64,000 nt of DNA. Origin: Epichloe hybrida. Taxonomy: Eukaryota > Ascomycota > Sordariomycetes > Hypocreales > Clavicipitaceae. Position numbers and translations under genes: made by a program. The DNA lies in the NCBI GenBank assembly GCA_019022495.1, contig JAFEKR010000007.1, positions 2,418,001 through 2,482,000 on the forward strand, in the 5' to 3' direction. Positions 34,481-45,876 of this stretch are shown in pieces; the first letter of the stretch is position 1; every line of letters starts with the position of its first letter. Below the pieces are notes generated by a model that was not told the origin of the DNA, made no database searches, and was given only the letters and a program-made list of their open reading frames with translations.

Positions 34481-35684
34481 TCATCGATTGGCCCCTCGAC
34501 CCCTTTGATGGCCACGACCTCTCCTGTTTGCCCCGACCATCTTGTCACTGTACAGTCTGGAGTTGCCGGCAGAGTTATTCCTGGCGTCCGCGTTCATCAA
34601 ATCTGGGAACCCCATCGAGCCATCGACAACTTGGTCCCTTGTGGCTGTTTTGGTGTTTTTGGGTCCGCTGGGGGCATCGGTAGGTGGTTCGTTTCGTTGT
34701 GAAGCGGGAGGTTTGTAGCCGCCGATTTTGGGGTACATTTTGATGACTCTGCCATCGGCCTGGACGTTGGATAGAGCATCAGCTTTGCTTTCCGTGAGAA
34801 ACGGGGGCGGGGGGGGGAGGGGGGTCTCTGGCAGCCATGTCGAAAAACTCACCGTCTTATTGTTAAACGTGTCAATGACACGCTGTCCGCCCTCCCTTGA
34901 GGCGAAGACCATCTCGACAACCAGGGAGGGGGTCGTCTTGACGACTGTACAGCTGACCACTTCGCCGCCCACTGGCATCATGGCACTCTCGATATCGGCT
35001 GCGGTGGTGCCTGGCGCGAAGTTCTGGCCCATGACGGCGTAGGGTCCCGCTAGGCCGCGGATTGTGATGCCCATGCCGCTCGCGGCACGGGCTGGGGGCG
35101 ACACGACGTTGACTTGGTCGACGTCCATCTTTGTCAGGGCCGTAGCGAGCTTTGACTTGCGCTTGGCATGGTTCTTGGCGGCGCCGTTCGTGTTGCTGTT
35201 GCCGGCCCTAGGAGCAGTGATTCGGGCGCTCAGAGGGCCGCCCTCGGCGCTGGCTCCGTTGACGGTGTCGTGGAGATCGTGCGTCCACTCGCCGTTGACG
35301 TTGCCGGCTGGCAGACTTGCTCTTCGGGTATTGTTATATTCGGTAGCCGTCGGGGCGCGTTGCTGCGGAACTGAGTGTTAGCGACCGGCATGGGCATTGA
35401 CCGACCTTCCGTCTCTCCCTCTTCGTCCGTGGTCGGCTGACTAGTCACCTTTTTGACACCGACTCGACTGGCGAGCGATCCTCCGGCTGTGGGTTTTGAT
35501 TTCGAAGGAGCACTTTGTCTGCGATCGCGGCTGAAGATTTTGTCGGCCAGAGCAGAATTCTTCTTGCGCTCTCGTGCTGAGAGAGGACGGGTCGTTAGTT
35601 GAGCAAAGGAATGGGGGGAAAGCAAGAGGGTCGGAGAGTACCTTCAGTGATTAGTTTCTGAAAGTCAGAGGCAGCCGACGCCAT
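34481..35684 (-). CDS. RRM-like RNA-binding protein, unassigned
   Basis: Four exons: 35684-35642, 35576-35449, 35362-34853 and 34759-34481, 319 aa; all phases close. The protein starts MASAASDFQKLITEARERKK then NSALADKIF, a helical N-terminus found in a fungal-conserved hypothetical family. A basic segment (SKSKPTAGGSLASRVGVKK) is followed by RRASLPAGNVNGEWTHDLHD. The centre resembles an RRM: GITIRGLAGPYAVMGQNFAP, then TTAADIESAMMPVGG, VVEMVFASREGGQRVIDTFN and ADGRVIKMYPK. It has a loop insertion compared with standard RRMs, reminiscent of REF/ALY mRNA export adaptors. The C-terminus ends RRGRGHQRGRGANR, an RGG-like RNA-binding tail. The role is likely in mRNP biology, but the family identity is not certain. 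Divergent from the PPR gene. Confidence 0.7.
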
Positions 35685-36020
35685 GCTGATCGATGTGTGG
35701 CGTTCTTGCGACGCAGACTGAACGAATCAAGAAGTATTGAGTCTTGGTGTCAGGGTCTGGACGAGTTCAGATGATGGAACTTGGCGTTGTGCTGCGGCGA
35801 AGGATGAGACGCGACAACCAATCATGTGCAAAAGAAAGCTCCGTTGATAAGATAAGATAAGACCCTGACGTTTTCTTGGCAGAATTATGTATGAGCATTG
35901 AGCAAGGAGCATACATATCTGATCTGTACTTGTGAGGCCTTCACTCTTTTTTTAACCCACACGTAATCCGTACGTACACACTCGTTTTCTCTCAAGTAGA
36001 GTGAAGACACCCAGCTCATC
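35685..36020. promoter_or_regulatory. Compact divergent promoter, RRM-like gene / PPR gene
   Basis: Only about 336 bp separates the two start codons, so both promoters must share it. It includes GATAAGATAAGATAAGA at about 35847-35863, three overlapping GATAAG sites that could bind GATA-type regulators such as AreA. A GTAATCCGTACGTAC copy lies at about 35963-35977. Confidence 0.5.
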
Positions 36021-38047
36021 ATGGCCGGAAGCTTTCTTTCCTGTCGAGCATGCCTTTCCAGCACAGTCCGAGTGGCAACGTACAGCAGTACGGCTGCGTA
36101 TCTCGGCCGACAGAGCGGAAGAAGCAGCTATGCAACTGCAATTCATGCCACGGACAGACCGGTCGATGCACCTCAAACACTGGACGTGCCTGATCAAGAT
36201 GCGACGGTGTTGCAACAGAAGCAGCGCGAGAAGTTGCAGCGAGCCGTCAAGAAGCACTTAACCCACATGGATGATCCCTGGAAGATTGCACAGCACATCG
36301 AGCAGACTCTGTTGAAGGATCGGTTTGACGAGGCGCTACTCTTGACGCAAAAGGCTAGCAAAGATGGCCAAGTTGTGGTTGCCTGGAATCACCTCATTGG
36401 ATATCAATTGGAGAAGCAACGATTGAAACAGGCCATTAAGCTATTCAACGATGCAAGTATACCGCCACCGTCGCCCTCTTTACCCCTCCTAAGCAAAACC
36501 CGAAAAGACTGACATTTACGCTTCTTTCAAACATGTAGATGAAGAAGAGGGGTCAATTGCCGAATGTGCAAACCTACACCGTCATTTTCAGAGGCTGCGC
36601 AAGGTCTCAACACCCCAAGGCGGCTGTTGCCGAGGCCGTCAAGCACTACAACATCCTCATGGCTGACAAGAGGATCCAACCAAACTCAATTCATCTCAAT
36701 GCCGCGTTGAACGTTTGTGCCAGAGCGGGTGATCTCGATTCCATGTTTCTCATAGCCGACACGGCTAACGATTCGACTCGGGCCCCCACGGCGTATACAT
36801 ATACAACTATTCTCAATGCGCTGCGCCATAGCGTCATCAAGGACGCAAAGGACCTGCCGCAGGAACAACAGGCTGCCAACTTACAAAAGACTGTCGACCG
36901 TGCCAAAGGTTTGTGGATGGAAGTCATGGAAAAATGGAAGCAGGGCCGCGTCGTCATCGACGAGGAACTCGTCTGTGCTATGGGCCGAGTACTGCTTCTT
37001 GCGCCAAAGCGAGAAGACAAGCGCGACGTCCTCGACCTCCTGCACCAGACGATGGACATTCCCAATCTCACCAAGGCGCTTGAAGCAGACTCCTTGCAAT
37101 ACTCGAACATGCACAACATCGCAGTGACGAAAATGCCCAAGGTCGCCGCAACTTCCAAAGCACGCTACGCCATCCCCGGACGCAACACGCTCGCCTTGCT
37201 CCTCACTGCGCTGGCTTCCTCCAATCTCACAACCAGCGGCATCAAGTACTGGAACCTCATGGTTCGACACTACGGCATCGTCCCCGACAACGACAATTGG
37301 CTCCGCATGTTCGGCATGCTCAAGGTGGCCAAAGCCAGCGCCCACGCGGCATCCATCCTGGACATCCTCCCCGACGAATTCGTCAATCCCAAGCCGTATC
37401 AAATCGCCATGGAGACTTGTGTTCGCGACAACATCAACTCCAACGTGATCGAGAATTCCACCAACATTCTCAACTCCATGATGAACCGTCTTCATGTTCC
37501 TGACATTCACACGCTCCGTCTGTACCTGCGCGTCGCCCTCGTCAGCCACTTCCACCTGCGAACTCGGGCTCAAGAAGGCGACGACCGACCAGCCAAGCGA
37601 GACTATGGCGTGCAAATCACCACGGCGCTCGCCCGTCTTTGGGAGCCTTACAAGAAGGTTCATCACCACTACTTCAAGGCTACTTCTCCACCAAGCAATA
37701 CAAAAGATCAAGGGATTCTATACAACAACAAGCGCGAAGTCATTGCACTCGCACGACTAATGTTCTCGTCCTTCAACAAGGTTGTCAACGAGGGAATGCT
37801 TCCAGAAAAGGATCTACGTGAGCTGCGGCCCGTTGGTGCCAAAATCAATCGGGAAATCCAGGCATTTTATTCGAATCGCGAGCAGATGGAGCCGAAATTG
37901 CGCCACTCATTGACGGCGGCTGCGGGCTCGGAAGATGATGAACCCGTGACTGTGACAGAACACATGCCCTTTCGGCATGGAGGTGATTTTGTCTGGGATA
38001 CAACCAAACCTGGTGAGCCTGTTTCGCTACGAAGGAGCCGTCGGTAG
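36021..38047 (+). CDS. Mitochondrial pentatricopeptide-repeat (PPR) protein
   Basis: Two exons: 36021-36452 and 36539-38047, 646 aa. The N-terminus MAGSFLSCRACLSSTVRVAT then YSSTAAYLGRQSGRSSYAT is rich in Ser, Arg and Ala with no acidic residues, a clear mitochondrial presequence. PPR-type helical pairs follow: VVAWNHLIGYQLEKQRLKQA, NVQTYTVIFRGCARSQHPKA, NSIHLNAALNVCARAGDLDS, TAYTYTTILNALRH, RNTLALLLTALASSNLTTSG and NWLRMFGMLKVAKASAHAAS. PPR proteins bind organellar RNA, and fungal members act in mitochondrial mRNA stability, translation or ribosome assembly. The specific target cannot be assigned. The intron has a GC donor (GCAAGT at 36453), the only donor that keeps the frame. Confidence 0.82.
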
Positions 38048-38383
38048 AAGGGGCAATTCTCCTTTCATCGACTCACTGTTTCACTTTATGGTCGGGTGAC
38101 TCAATACCTTGAATAATGTATACTACTCTTGTTTGTTTTCTTCTGCAAGAGGGTCATCTCTTCACATGGCCAAGGAGTTTGGAGTTGACCGTGTTCAATT
38201 ATTGTATGAAACTAAATGTACTAAACGTATTCTTCTCATCGTTATTGGTCTTCCAAAACTGCGGCCTAGTACTCTGGAATTGATGTGGGGGATAGTCGAC
38301 CGAAATGACACTCTTGCGTCAGGAGCCCCTTTACCCCCTCTCTTTTTCGCTAATAGTTTGGTTGTGAAGAACGTTGACATTGT
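38048..38383. other. Convergent spacer PPR / hypothetical gene
   Basis: About 336 bp between two stop codons, AT-rich and without any recognisable gene. Holds both 3' ends. Confidence 0.6.
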
Positions 38384-40174
38384 CTATAACTGAGCAGCCC
38401 CTCGTATTTCGTAAGCTGTCTTGGGAATTTCTGTTTGATGCAACTCCCCACTCATCATTCTGGGACTGGAGCTGAGCATGGAGCATGCCTCTGAGTCACT
38501 CGAAAAGCGGTTTCGAAAATGTTCGAATTCTTTGCCTCGGGATACCCTTCTTATTGCAGGATGTTGTTTAGGAGCTTCCAGAGAGGAAGCAGGCGGACAG
38601 ACACCAGGCAGAGAACTCATCCTTCGAAATTTTCTAACTAGATCAGAAACTGATGGTATATTCTCATCGGGAGATGCAAGCACACCACTCATGTTGGATG
38701 GATGTCGAGAATTAATCACGACGGAGGAGCATTCTGAGTGATCAGGCGTGCTTTGAGCGCGAGCGCGTTTCATTTCAACCCCGACGTCAGAAAAGAGACT
38801 CTCGCGGTCATTGTTTCCAATGCTCGATTCACGTGTGCTGCATGGTGCCTGTTCGCTGTTCGAGCGCTGCCGCTGATGTGTGGGAAGTGGCGTTTTCTGA
38901 GCCAGAGGTAGACAATCAACTTCGTAAGTGCTGGATATCGTAGAGGAAATGTCGGCCGCGGGAACAGGCGCAGGCTCGACAGGTGTGTTGTTGAAACTGG
39001 ATACCACTTGGACATGAGGCTCCTTACTCGCCTCCCGAATAGCGATATGGGTTGAGTCCCTCGGCAATGGGGGGATGTTTGATTCTTTTGCAGTGGAATC
39101 CCCGGTCTCTGCAGAGATGGCTCGGGTATTAACTGGTTCTTGAGCTGCAGCTTGGGGCACCTGTGGTGTCATAAATTCTCCGAGATCGAAACTTGAACCC
39201 ACCGCCTCATTGAGCAGCAATGTGGGTAGATGACATCCGCCATCTTTCTCACCTTCGTCTTCTTCGCCCATCTTTACTTCTAAAGGAATAGACTCAGCTG
39301 ACATGGTGGAAGATAAATCCCGAAGTTCTCCAATGGTAGACTTTGCCTTTGGCGCAGGGGCATCCATGAATGTTGGAAGCTTATAGCGAGGGCAGAAGCT
39401 GCTTAGAGGAAATGAAATAGGCATCGGATATCGTCTATCTCTCCCTTCTTGCGAATTCTGTTCTAGACCTTGCTGAATGTCACAACATGTGCAAGGCTGT
39501 GCGCAGGACGGGGTCCCATATTTGTTATTAATGTCCTGCACTGCTTTTTCCAAGCTCACTCGAAAAGTAGAAGGGCCGTCTATTGTATCGCGAGCAACCA
39601 GATCGGAGGGCATTGCCAAACAAGGGGGTGGAGATGCTTTTCTCCGATGAGGTATGATGACAGGAATTTCTCGCCTCATCAGCTCGGGATTTTCAATAAG
39701 CTGAGGTGGCGCTGGGCTTGGTCGTTCAATCTCATTCTTGTCGAGCTTGTCACGAGAGTATCTCGTCTTGACTGTCTTGAAAACGCTGCTGAGGCTTCTA
39801 CGGTGATTGACATTTATGGGACGACCTGGTCGAATGGGTTCGTGTTAGTCATGCCAATGACGAAAGACGTAATGGACCAACAAAGCAAAGTACTTACGTA
39901 GTTTTCCCACGAATTCGGTGTTATCGTTGCTCTCTGAAGATTCTGTACAAGGTAAGTTGTCGAGACTGCCCTTATCAGGCAGCTGTTTGGGTCGAAAAGT
40001 AGAGAACCATCGGCGATTGGGAGATTGTATGACCTTTGATGGGTCTTTTGGGAGGTCATTTAGTAGCTGTTGGGATCGATTGTTCCACAGCTTCTAACTG
40101 ACAATTCGATGACCTTCTGAAGCATCGGGTTGGGTCGTCTCTGGCCTTCTTGGTTGCTGCTTGGAGAACAACAT
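38384..40174 (-). CDS. Hypothetical serine/proline-rich protein with in-frame stop near its start
   Basis: Two exons are supported by a GTAAGT donor at 39897, an ACTAACAC branch site and a CAG acceptor at 39826: 40174-39898 and 39825-38384 (573 codons including stops). The most natural start, ATG at 40174, gives MLFSKQQPRRPETTQPDASE then GHRIVS, followed by an in-frame TAG at 40096-40094. The frame then continues KLWNNRSQQLLNDLPKDPSK, then NRRWFSTFRPKQLPDKGS. The C-terminal half is Ser/Pro-rich and acidic, with motifs such as VSDLVRKFRRMSSLPGVCPP and EFEHFRNRFSSDSEACSMLS. No domain was recognised. The stop may mean a nonsense allele, an unseen intron that removes it, or a start I have missed. 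Coding texture continues on both sides of the stop, so a simple downstream start is less likely. Confidence 0.5.
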
Positions 40175-41207
40175 ATTGGAAAAGTAGTCATGAGCGAATT
40201 AACACGAGTAGAGATGAACCAGTAGAGATGGAGCAAAGAGCCAACAGCCGATGATAAAAAGAGATGAGACCATAAAAACAGAGTCTTATCACAGATTGGA
40301 CTGGCCAAGGAGGAGATTTTGCACTCACATATGGTAGTCTCGAGGTAGAGTGGTGATAAAGTGGCTAGAAATGTGAAGCAAATTGTGGCGGAAGGGGGAC
40401 CTGTTATAAAAGCTGCAACAACATTCGATGGAAGAAGAGAAAAAGGAAAAACCACCGGGGGCACCCTCCGAAGAACCTTGGTTTTTGTCATGGAAGGAGG
40501 AAGGAGACACACGTTGCGCCAGAGGCTGGAGTCTCGAAAGGCAGGTGAAGCTGGGCATGTTCGGATCGTCACCTCTATTAATCTAGCCTCGCCCCAGATC
40601 AACAATGAGCAAGACGAACAGTCCAGTGGAATAAATAAATGACATCGATGGTTATGCAAGACAATATAGCGCAAAGCCCTTCTTTTCAGCCCTCGTCACA
40701 ATGGTTCGAGCAAGACTCTTCGCCTCACTACATCTTCAACGAGGACAGGTGGGCTGCATATGCTGAGAACGTCAACTATCAGGTCCTGCAGATTGTTGGT
40801 CGACCAAATGACCGGCTCCCTGCGCACTTCAGTCCACAACTTTTAATAATATTAATAATAATAATCCGTGCACCTGGCAGTGGCAGTGGCAGTGGCAGTG
40901 GCACCTGCAAGTGAGCAGCGTGCCACCACTGGCCGCACCAGACAACGGCGGCGGCCTGGTGGGGCTAATTAGTAAGTTGTACATGGATCGCGTAAACGCG
41001 GTCGCGCGTCGCTCTGGGACGCGACTCCAGTCATTAATTGGCATTCAAGTTATCCCTAAGTGGTGGCTGACCCGTCGATTCTGTTCCACCCACTTGCCGT
41101 CTGGATATATTGATTTTACACTATCCATCACGATCCTGCACCGCAAATGTGTTTTTCGAGCTCTATTGAATCATTGTCATCATCGTTCGACTGACATCTT
41201 GCCCGTC
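40175..41207. other. Divergent region hypothetical gene / POL1
   Basis: About 1 kb. A short AT run (TAATAATATTAATAATAAT) lies at about 40845-40863. Four copies of GGCAGT lie at about 40876-40899. A CGCG-rich cluster near 40990-41025 is listed separately. No supported gene; a 91-codon plus-strand frame at 40639-40914 runs into the repeats and shows no features. Confidence 0.5.
40988..41025. promoter_or_regulatory. MCB-like CGCG cluster upstream of POL1
   Basis: Within about 40 bp there are four CGCG cores: ATCGCGT, AACGCGG, GCGCGTC and GACGCGAC, roughly 185-220 bp before the POL1 ATG. These are partial matches to the MBF-type ACGCGT box; none is a perfect copy. Confidence 0.4.
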
Positions 41208-44200
41208 ATGCCCAAGGGTGGCCACCGGGCCAAGCTCGCTGAGCTGAGAGCCCTCCGCCAGTCCGGCAAGAAAGCTTTCGAAACCTATCGTGTCGACGAC
41301 GCAGCTGATCTGTACGATGAAGTTGACGAAGACGGGTACAAGAAACTCGTCAGGAATCGTCTTAACGAGGACGATTTCGTAGTCGACGACAATGGGGAAG
41401 GCTATGCCGATGACGGCCGTGAAGACTGGGATCGCGTGAGACGTTACGACTCCGATAGCGACCTCGAGGACTTGCCTGTCCGGGGCAGGCCTGGCAAAGC
41501 AGGTTCGTTCTCACTATGCCATGAATTCGGAAAATGATACGTGCTCTCGCAATGAATCCCCTGACGTCTTGCACAGCCAAAAAGAACACCCAAGATAGCC
41601 AAGCTAAACGAGATGCGAATGACCGCAACATTAGTGAATATTTCACCAAAGGGGCTGGCAAAGTTCAAGCTAAGCCCAAGGTAAGCAATCAACTGCGTTA
41701 AACTCTATATAAATGCCGAATTTCAATTACTGATTGTTCCCGTCAGGTCGCCAAGACCAAGGAAGATGATGACTTTCTTGCCGATCTCCTGGGCGAAGTC
41801 GACACCAACATCCCCGCCCCTGCTCCGTGTTTGACGAAGATTGAAAGGTCTGGCGGTCGACGAAAGTCTAGAGCTCTGTCGCCCGTTGCCGAACCGACAC
41901 AGAAGAGACAAAAGAAAACTGATACGCGACAACCATCACCACTTGTCGGAAACATTGACTTTGATGACGGCTTCATTCCTCCCGCCTACGATGATCTTCA
42001 AGAAAGCCAAGAGGTTCCTATGAGTGATCCACCTCCATCGTCACCCGCTGCCAAAAAGGCAGAGCGAAGAGCCCATATAAAATCCGAGCCCCAGGAAGAT
42101 GAAGATAATGATATGATGGAGGTGGCTCATGCCGGAGCTGTCAACTCGCCTAGCGTGAACATGACTGGCTCTCGCCCTGTGAAGAAGCTGTTGAAACAAG
42201 ACCACTATCCTTCACCAGCCAGTTCGTCCCCTTTAAAGCAAGCGGTTGAAGCCTCTATGGACTCAACCTCTTGGAACAACCTGACAGACAAGCTGAACGT
42301 CGTGAGCAGCCCAACTGAAACTCGCGGAATTGGAAAAATTGATCACAACGATGCCATCGAGGCTGATGGCAGCCTTAACTTTTTCTGGACGGACTACACC
42401 GAAGTAAACGGCAGCCTATGCTTATTCGGCAAGGTACTGAATAAGAAGACGAACGTCTATGTCAGTTGTTTCGTCAAAGTTGATAATATTCTGAGAAAGT
42501 TGTACTTCCTTCCTCGCCAACAACGCATCCGGAACGGCGAAGCAACTGAAGAAACTGTTGGCATGATGGATGTCTACGAAGAAGTCGATGAATTGATGAC
42601 GAAAATGAAGGTGAATATGCATAAGATCAAAGCTTGCACTCGCAAATATGCCTTTGAATTATTGGATATCCCAAAAGAAGCACAGTACATGAAGCTCCTG
42701 TATCCCTACACTAGTAAGTGCTGGATTAACTACTTTGTCATTGGCCAAGAAATGGCAAAAGAATAAGCATAGTCTGACCCGGTACGACAGAGCCACAACT
42801 CGATATCAACACGACAGGAGAGACTTTCTCTCATGTTTTCGGTGCCAACACAGCTCTATTTGAGCAGTTTGTCCTCTGGAAGAATATCATGGGCCCTTGT
42901 TGGTTGAAAATCCAAGACGCCGACTTCGGTGCTATCAAGAATGCCTCTCACTGCAAACTCGAGGTCTTGGCTGACCACCCTAACATGGTGTCAACACTGA
43001 GCGAATCAGACAATCTCGAACCACCCCCGCTCACACTCATGAGCCTCTCTCTGAGAACCGCCTTTAATGCCAAAGAGAACAAGCAAGAAATCCTAGCCAT
43101 TAGTGCCAGGGTATACGACAAAGTCTTGATTAGTGACACTACGCCAGCCGAGAAACTCCCCTGCAGGACATTCACCGCTATTCGGCCTCATGGGCAGAGC
43201 TTCCCTCTTGGTTTCGATCAGCTGGCCAAGAAGCGAAATAGAGGAGTGATCGTCTTAAAAAAGACAGAAGCCGATATCTTGACCTTCTTTTTAGCTCAGG
43301 TCGATGTTGCCGATCCGGATGTACTTCTCGGTCACCAATTTGAAGGAGTGGACTACAGCGTGCTTTTAAATCGTCTTCATGAGAAGAAAATCCATCAATG
43401 GTCCAGACTGGGACGTCTCCGTCGAAGCCAATGGCCTGCTTCTATCGGCAAGGTTGGCGGCAATGTTTTTGCTGAACGTCAAGTCATTGCTGGCAGATTG
43501 CTTTGCGATCTTGCTAATGATGCCGGAAAGTCAGCCATGCACAAGTGTCAAAATTGGAGCTTGACAGAAATGTGCAGCCTGTACCTATCGGGTGACAATC
43601 GCCGCCGAGATGTCGATAACGAGGCGGCCCTGAACAGTTGGGCCAAAGAGAAGCAAGGGCTCATTGACTACATTACCCATATGGAGGCGGATACACACTT
43701 CATCGCTGCGTTGGCGCTCAGCGTCCAGCTACTGCCCCTGACTAAGGTCTTGACTAATCTCGCTGGTAATTCTTGGGCGCGTACGTTGACTGGAACTCGA
43801 GCCGAGCGTAACGAGTACATTTTGCTTCACGAATTCCACCGTAATAAGTACATCTGTCCGGATAAGCAGACGTTCCGTGGTCGCCAAAAGATCGAGGAGG
43901 AAAATGTCGAAGACGGCGGAGAAGGGAAGAAGAAGGATAAGTACAAAGGTGGTCTCGTTTTCGAGCCCGAGAAGGGGTTGTATGATAAGTTTGTTCTTGT
44001 CATGGACTTCAACTCTCTCTACCCCTCTATTATCCAGGAGTTCAACATTTGTTTCACAACTGTCGACAGAACGGGCTTGGTAAGTGCTTCGAGATGATGC
44101 CAAAAGTCCGATTTAAGACTAGCTGACATGGTGAATCAGATTGAGGATGAGGATGCTGTCCCCGAGATACCCACCGATAAGGAGCAGGGCATTCTACCAA

Positions 44201-45876
44201 GACTTATCGCAACTCTTGTTGGACGTCGTCGCCAAGTCAAGGGACTCATGAAGGATAAAAGTGCGACTCCCGAGCAGCTCGCAACATGGGATATTAAGCA
44301 ACTCGCTCTGAAGCTAACAGCAAATTCCATGTACGGGTGCTTGGGTTATACTAAGTCACGTTTCTATGCCAGACCACTGGCTGTCCTCACCACCTTTAAA
44401 GGACGTGAGATTTTGCGAAGCACAAAGGAGCTGGCCGAGGGCAAATCACTTCAGGTCATCTATGGTGATACTGATTCCGTCATGATCAATGCCAATGTGG
44501 ACTCTGTCGCTGATGCGTTCAGAGTTGGTAATGAGTTCAAGAAAGCTGTCAACGAACAATACAGGCTGCTTGAGATTGACATCGACAATGTATTCCGTCG
44601 CATTTTGCTCCAAGCAAAGAAGAAGTATGCCGCGATTAATCTCATTGAGAAAGATGGGAAGTTTGTAGAAAAGATGGAAGTGAAAGGTTTGGATATGAGG
44701 CGACGAGAATACTGTGCGCTCTCTAAGGAAATTTCCAAACATCTTCTGGATGAGATCCTCTCGGGCGATGAAGCCGAAGTCACCATCGCACGCATCCACG
44801 AGTATCTCCGCGACATCGCCAGCAAAATGCGAGAACAGAGCATTCCGGTGTCAAAGTACATCATCTACACACAACTGGGTAAAGGCCCCAAAGAATATCC
44901 CAACGCCGATTCCATGCCGCAGGTACAGGTCGCCCTGCGTGACATCTCCCGAGGCAAGACCGTCCGCAAAGGAGACGTCATGTCCTACATCATAACAGGG
45001 GATGGAAAAAGCTCCGAGCCTGCACCGAAGCGTGCCTATGCCCCGGCAGACCTCAAAGCAGACTCCTCGCTAGTACCCGACGTCGAATGGTATCTTGGGA
45101 AACAGATCTTCCCTCCAGTGGAGCGACTGTGCGCCAATATTGTCGGCACTTCCACATCACAACTCGCCGAACAGCTTGGACTTGACATCAGACGATATAG
45201 CTCTCATCAGACGCAACAAAATAGTTCCAATGATGATCTTGAGATTCACCCACTCGAATCTCAGATCCCTGATGAGGTGCGGTTTGGTGACTGTGCAAGA
45301 TTGTCGATTCGATGTTGTAAGTGCAAGACAGCTTCAGTCTTTGAGGGTCTAGCTGCTGCACCTGAGAAATTATCTGCCTCTGGTTTGCTCTGCAGCGGAT
45401 GTGGAGGCGTCATTTCGACGCTTTCCATCGTCGCTCAGGTAGAACATGCCGTTCGGCAACAAACTTCGCGTTACTATGAGGGTTGGTTGGTTTGCGATGA
45501 CTCACAATGTGGCAACCGAACCCGTCAAATGAGCGTCTATGGTACGCGCTGTCTCGGACCCAAGGGACTTGCTCGCGATTGCCTCGGACGAATGCGATAC
45601 GAGTACACCGAAAAGGCCGTCTACAATCAACTGGTATACTTTGCCAGTCTCTGGGATGTGGAAAAGGCCCGCGCCAAGGCTAGTGACACCAACGACTCGA
45701 CTCTGTCGCAGCAAGACCGTGACACAATTCTGGCACTGGCAGAACACAACCGTGTCAGATTCGGTACTGTCAAGGGCGTGGTAGAGAAGTACCTTGAAAA
45801 ATGCGGTCGACAATGGGTAGCCATGGATACCTTATTTGCCAAGCTTGGATTCAACAAGTTGCTTGCTGCTGCGTGA
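41208..45876 (+). CDS. POL1: DNA polymerase alpha catalytic subunit (p180)
   Basis: Five exons: 41208-41502, 41577-41680, 41747-42713, 42791-44079 and 44140-45876, 1463 aa. The N-terminus (AKLAELRALRQSGKKAFETY then DLYDEVDEDGY) is the conserved p180 start, followed by a disordered linker. Family-B polymerase motifs are in order: SLYPSIIQEFNICF near residue 862, KLTANSMYGCLGYTKSRFYA near 942 and YGDTDSVMI near 992; DTD carries catalytic aspartates. Downstream cysteines form the two C-terminal metal-binding modules: CCKCKTASVF with CSGCGG, then CDDSQCGNRT with CLGRMRYEY, which tether the B subunit. Pol alpha with primase starts Okazaki fragments. The exonuclease-like domain lacks the active DIE motif, as expected in Pol alpha. 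Convergent with eIF4G. Confidence 0.97.

Noticed and set aside
36881..37711. A 276-codon minus-strand frame opposite the PPR gene
   Set aside because: The plus-strand PPR frame is longer, has PPR repeats and a presequence; the antisense frame has no recognisable features.
40639..40914. A 91-codon plus-strand frame upstream of POL1
   Set aside because: Its second half is made of AT-rich and GGCAGT repeats, and it lacks a family match; probably promoter sequence.
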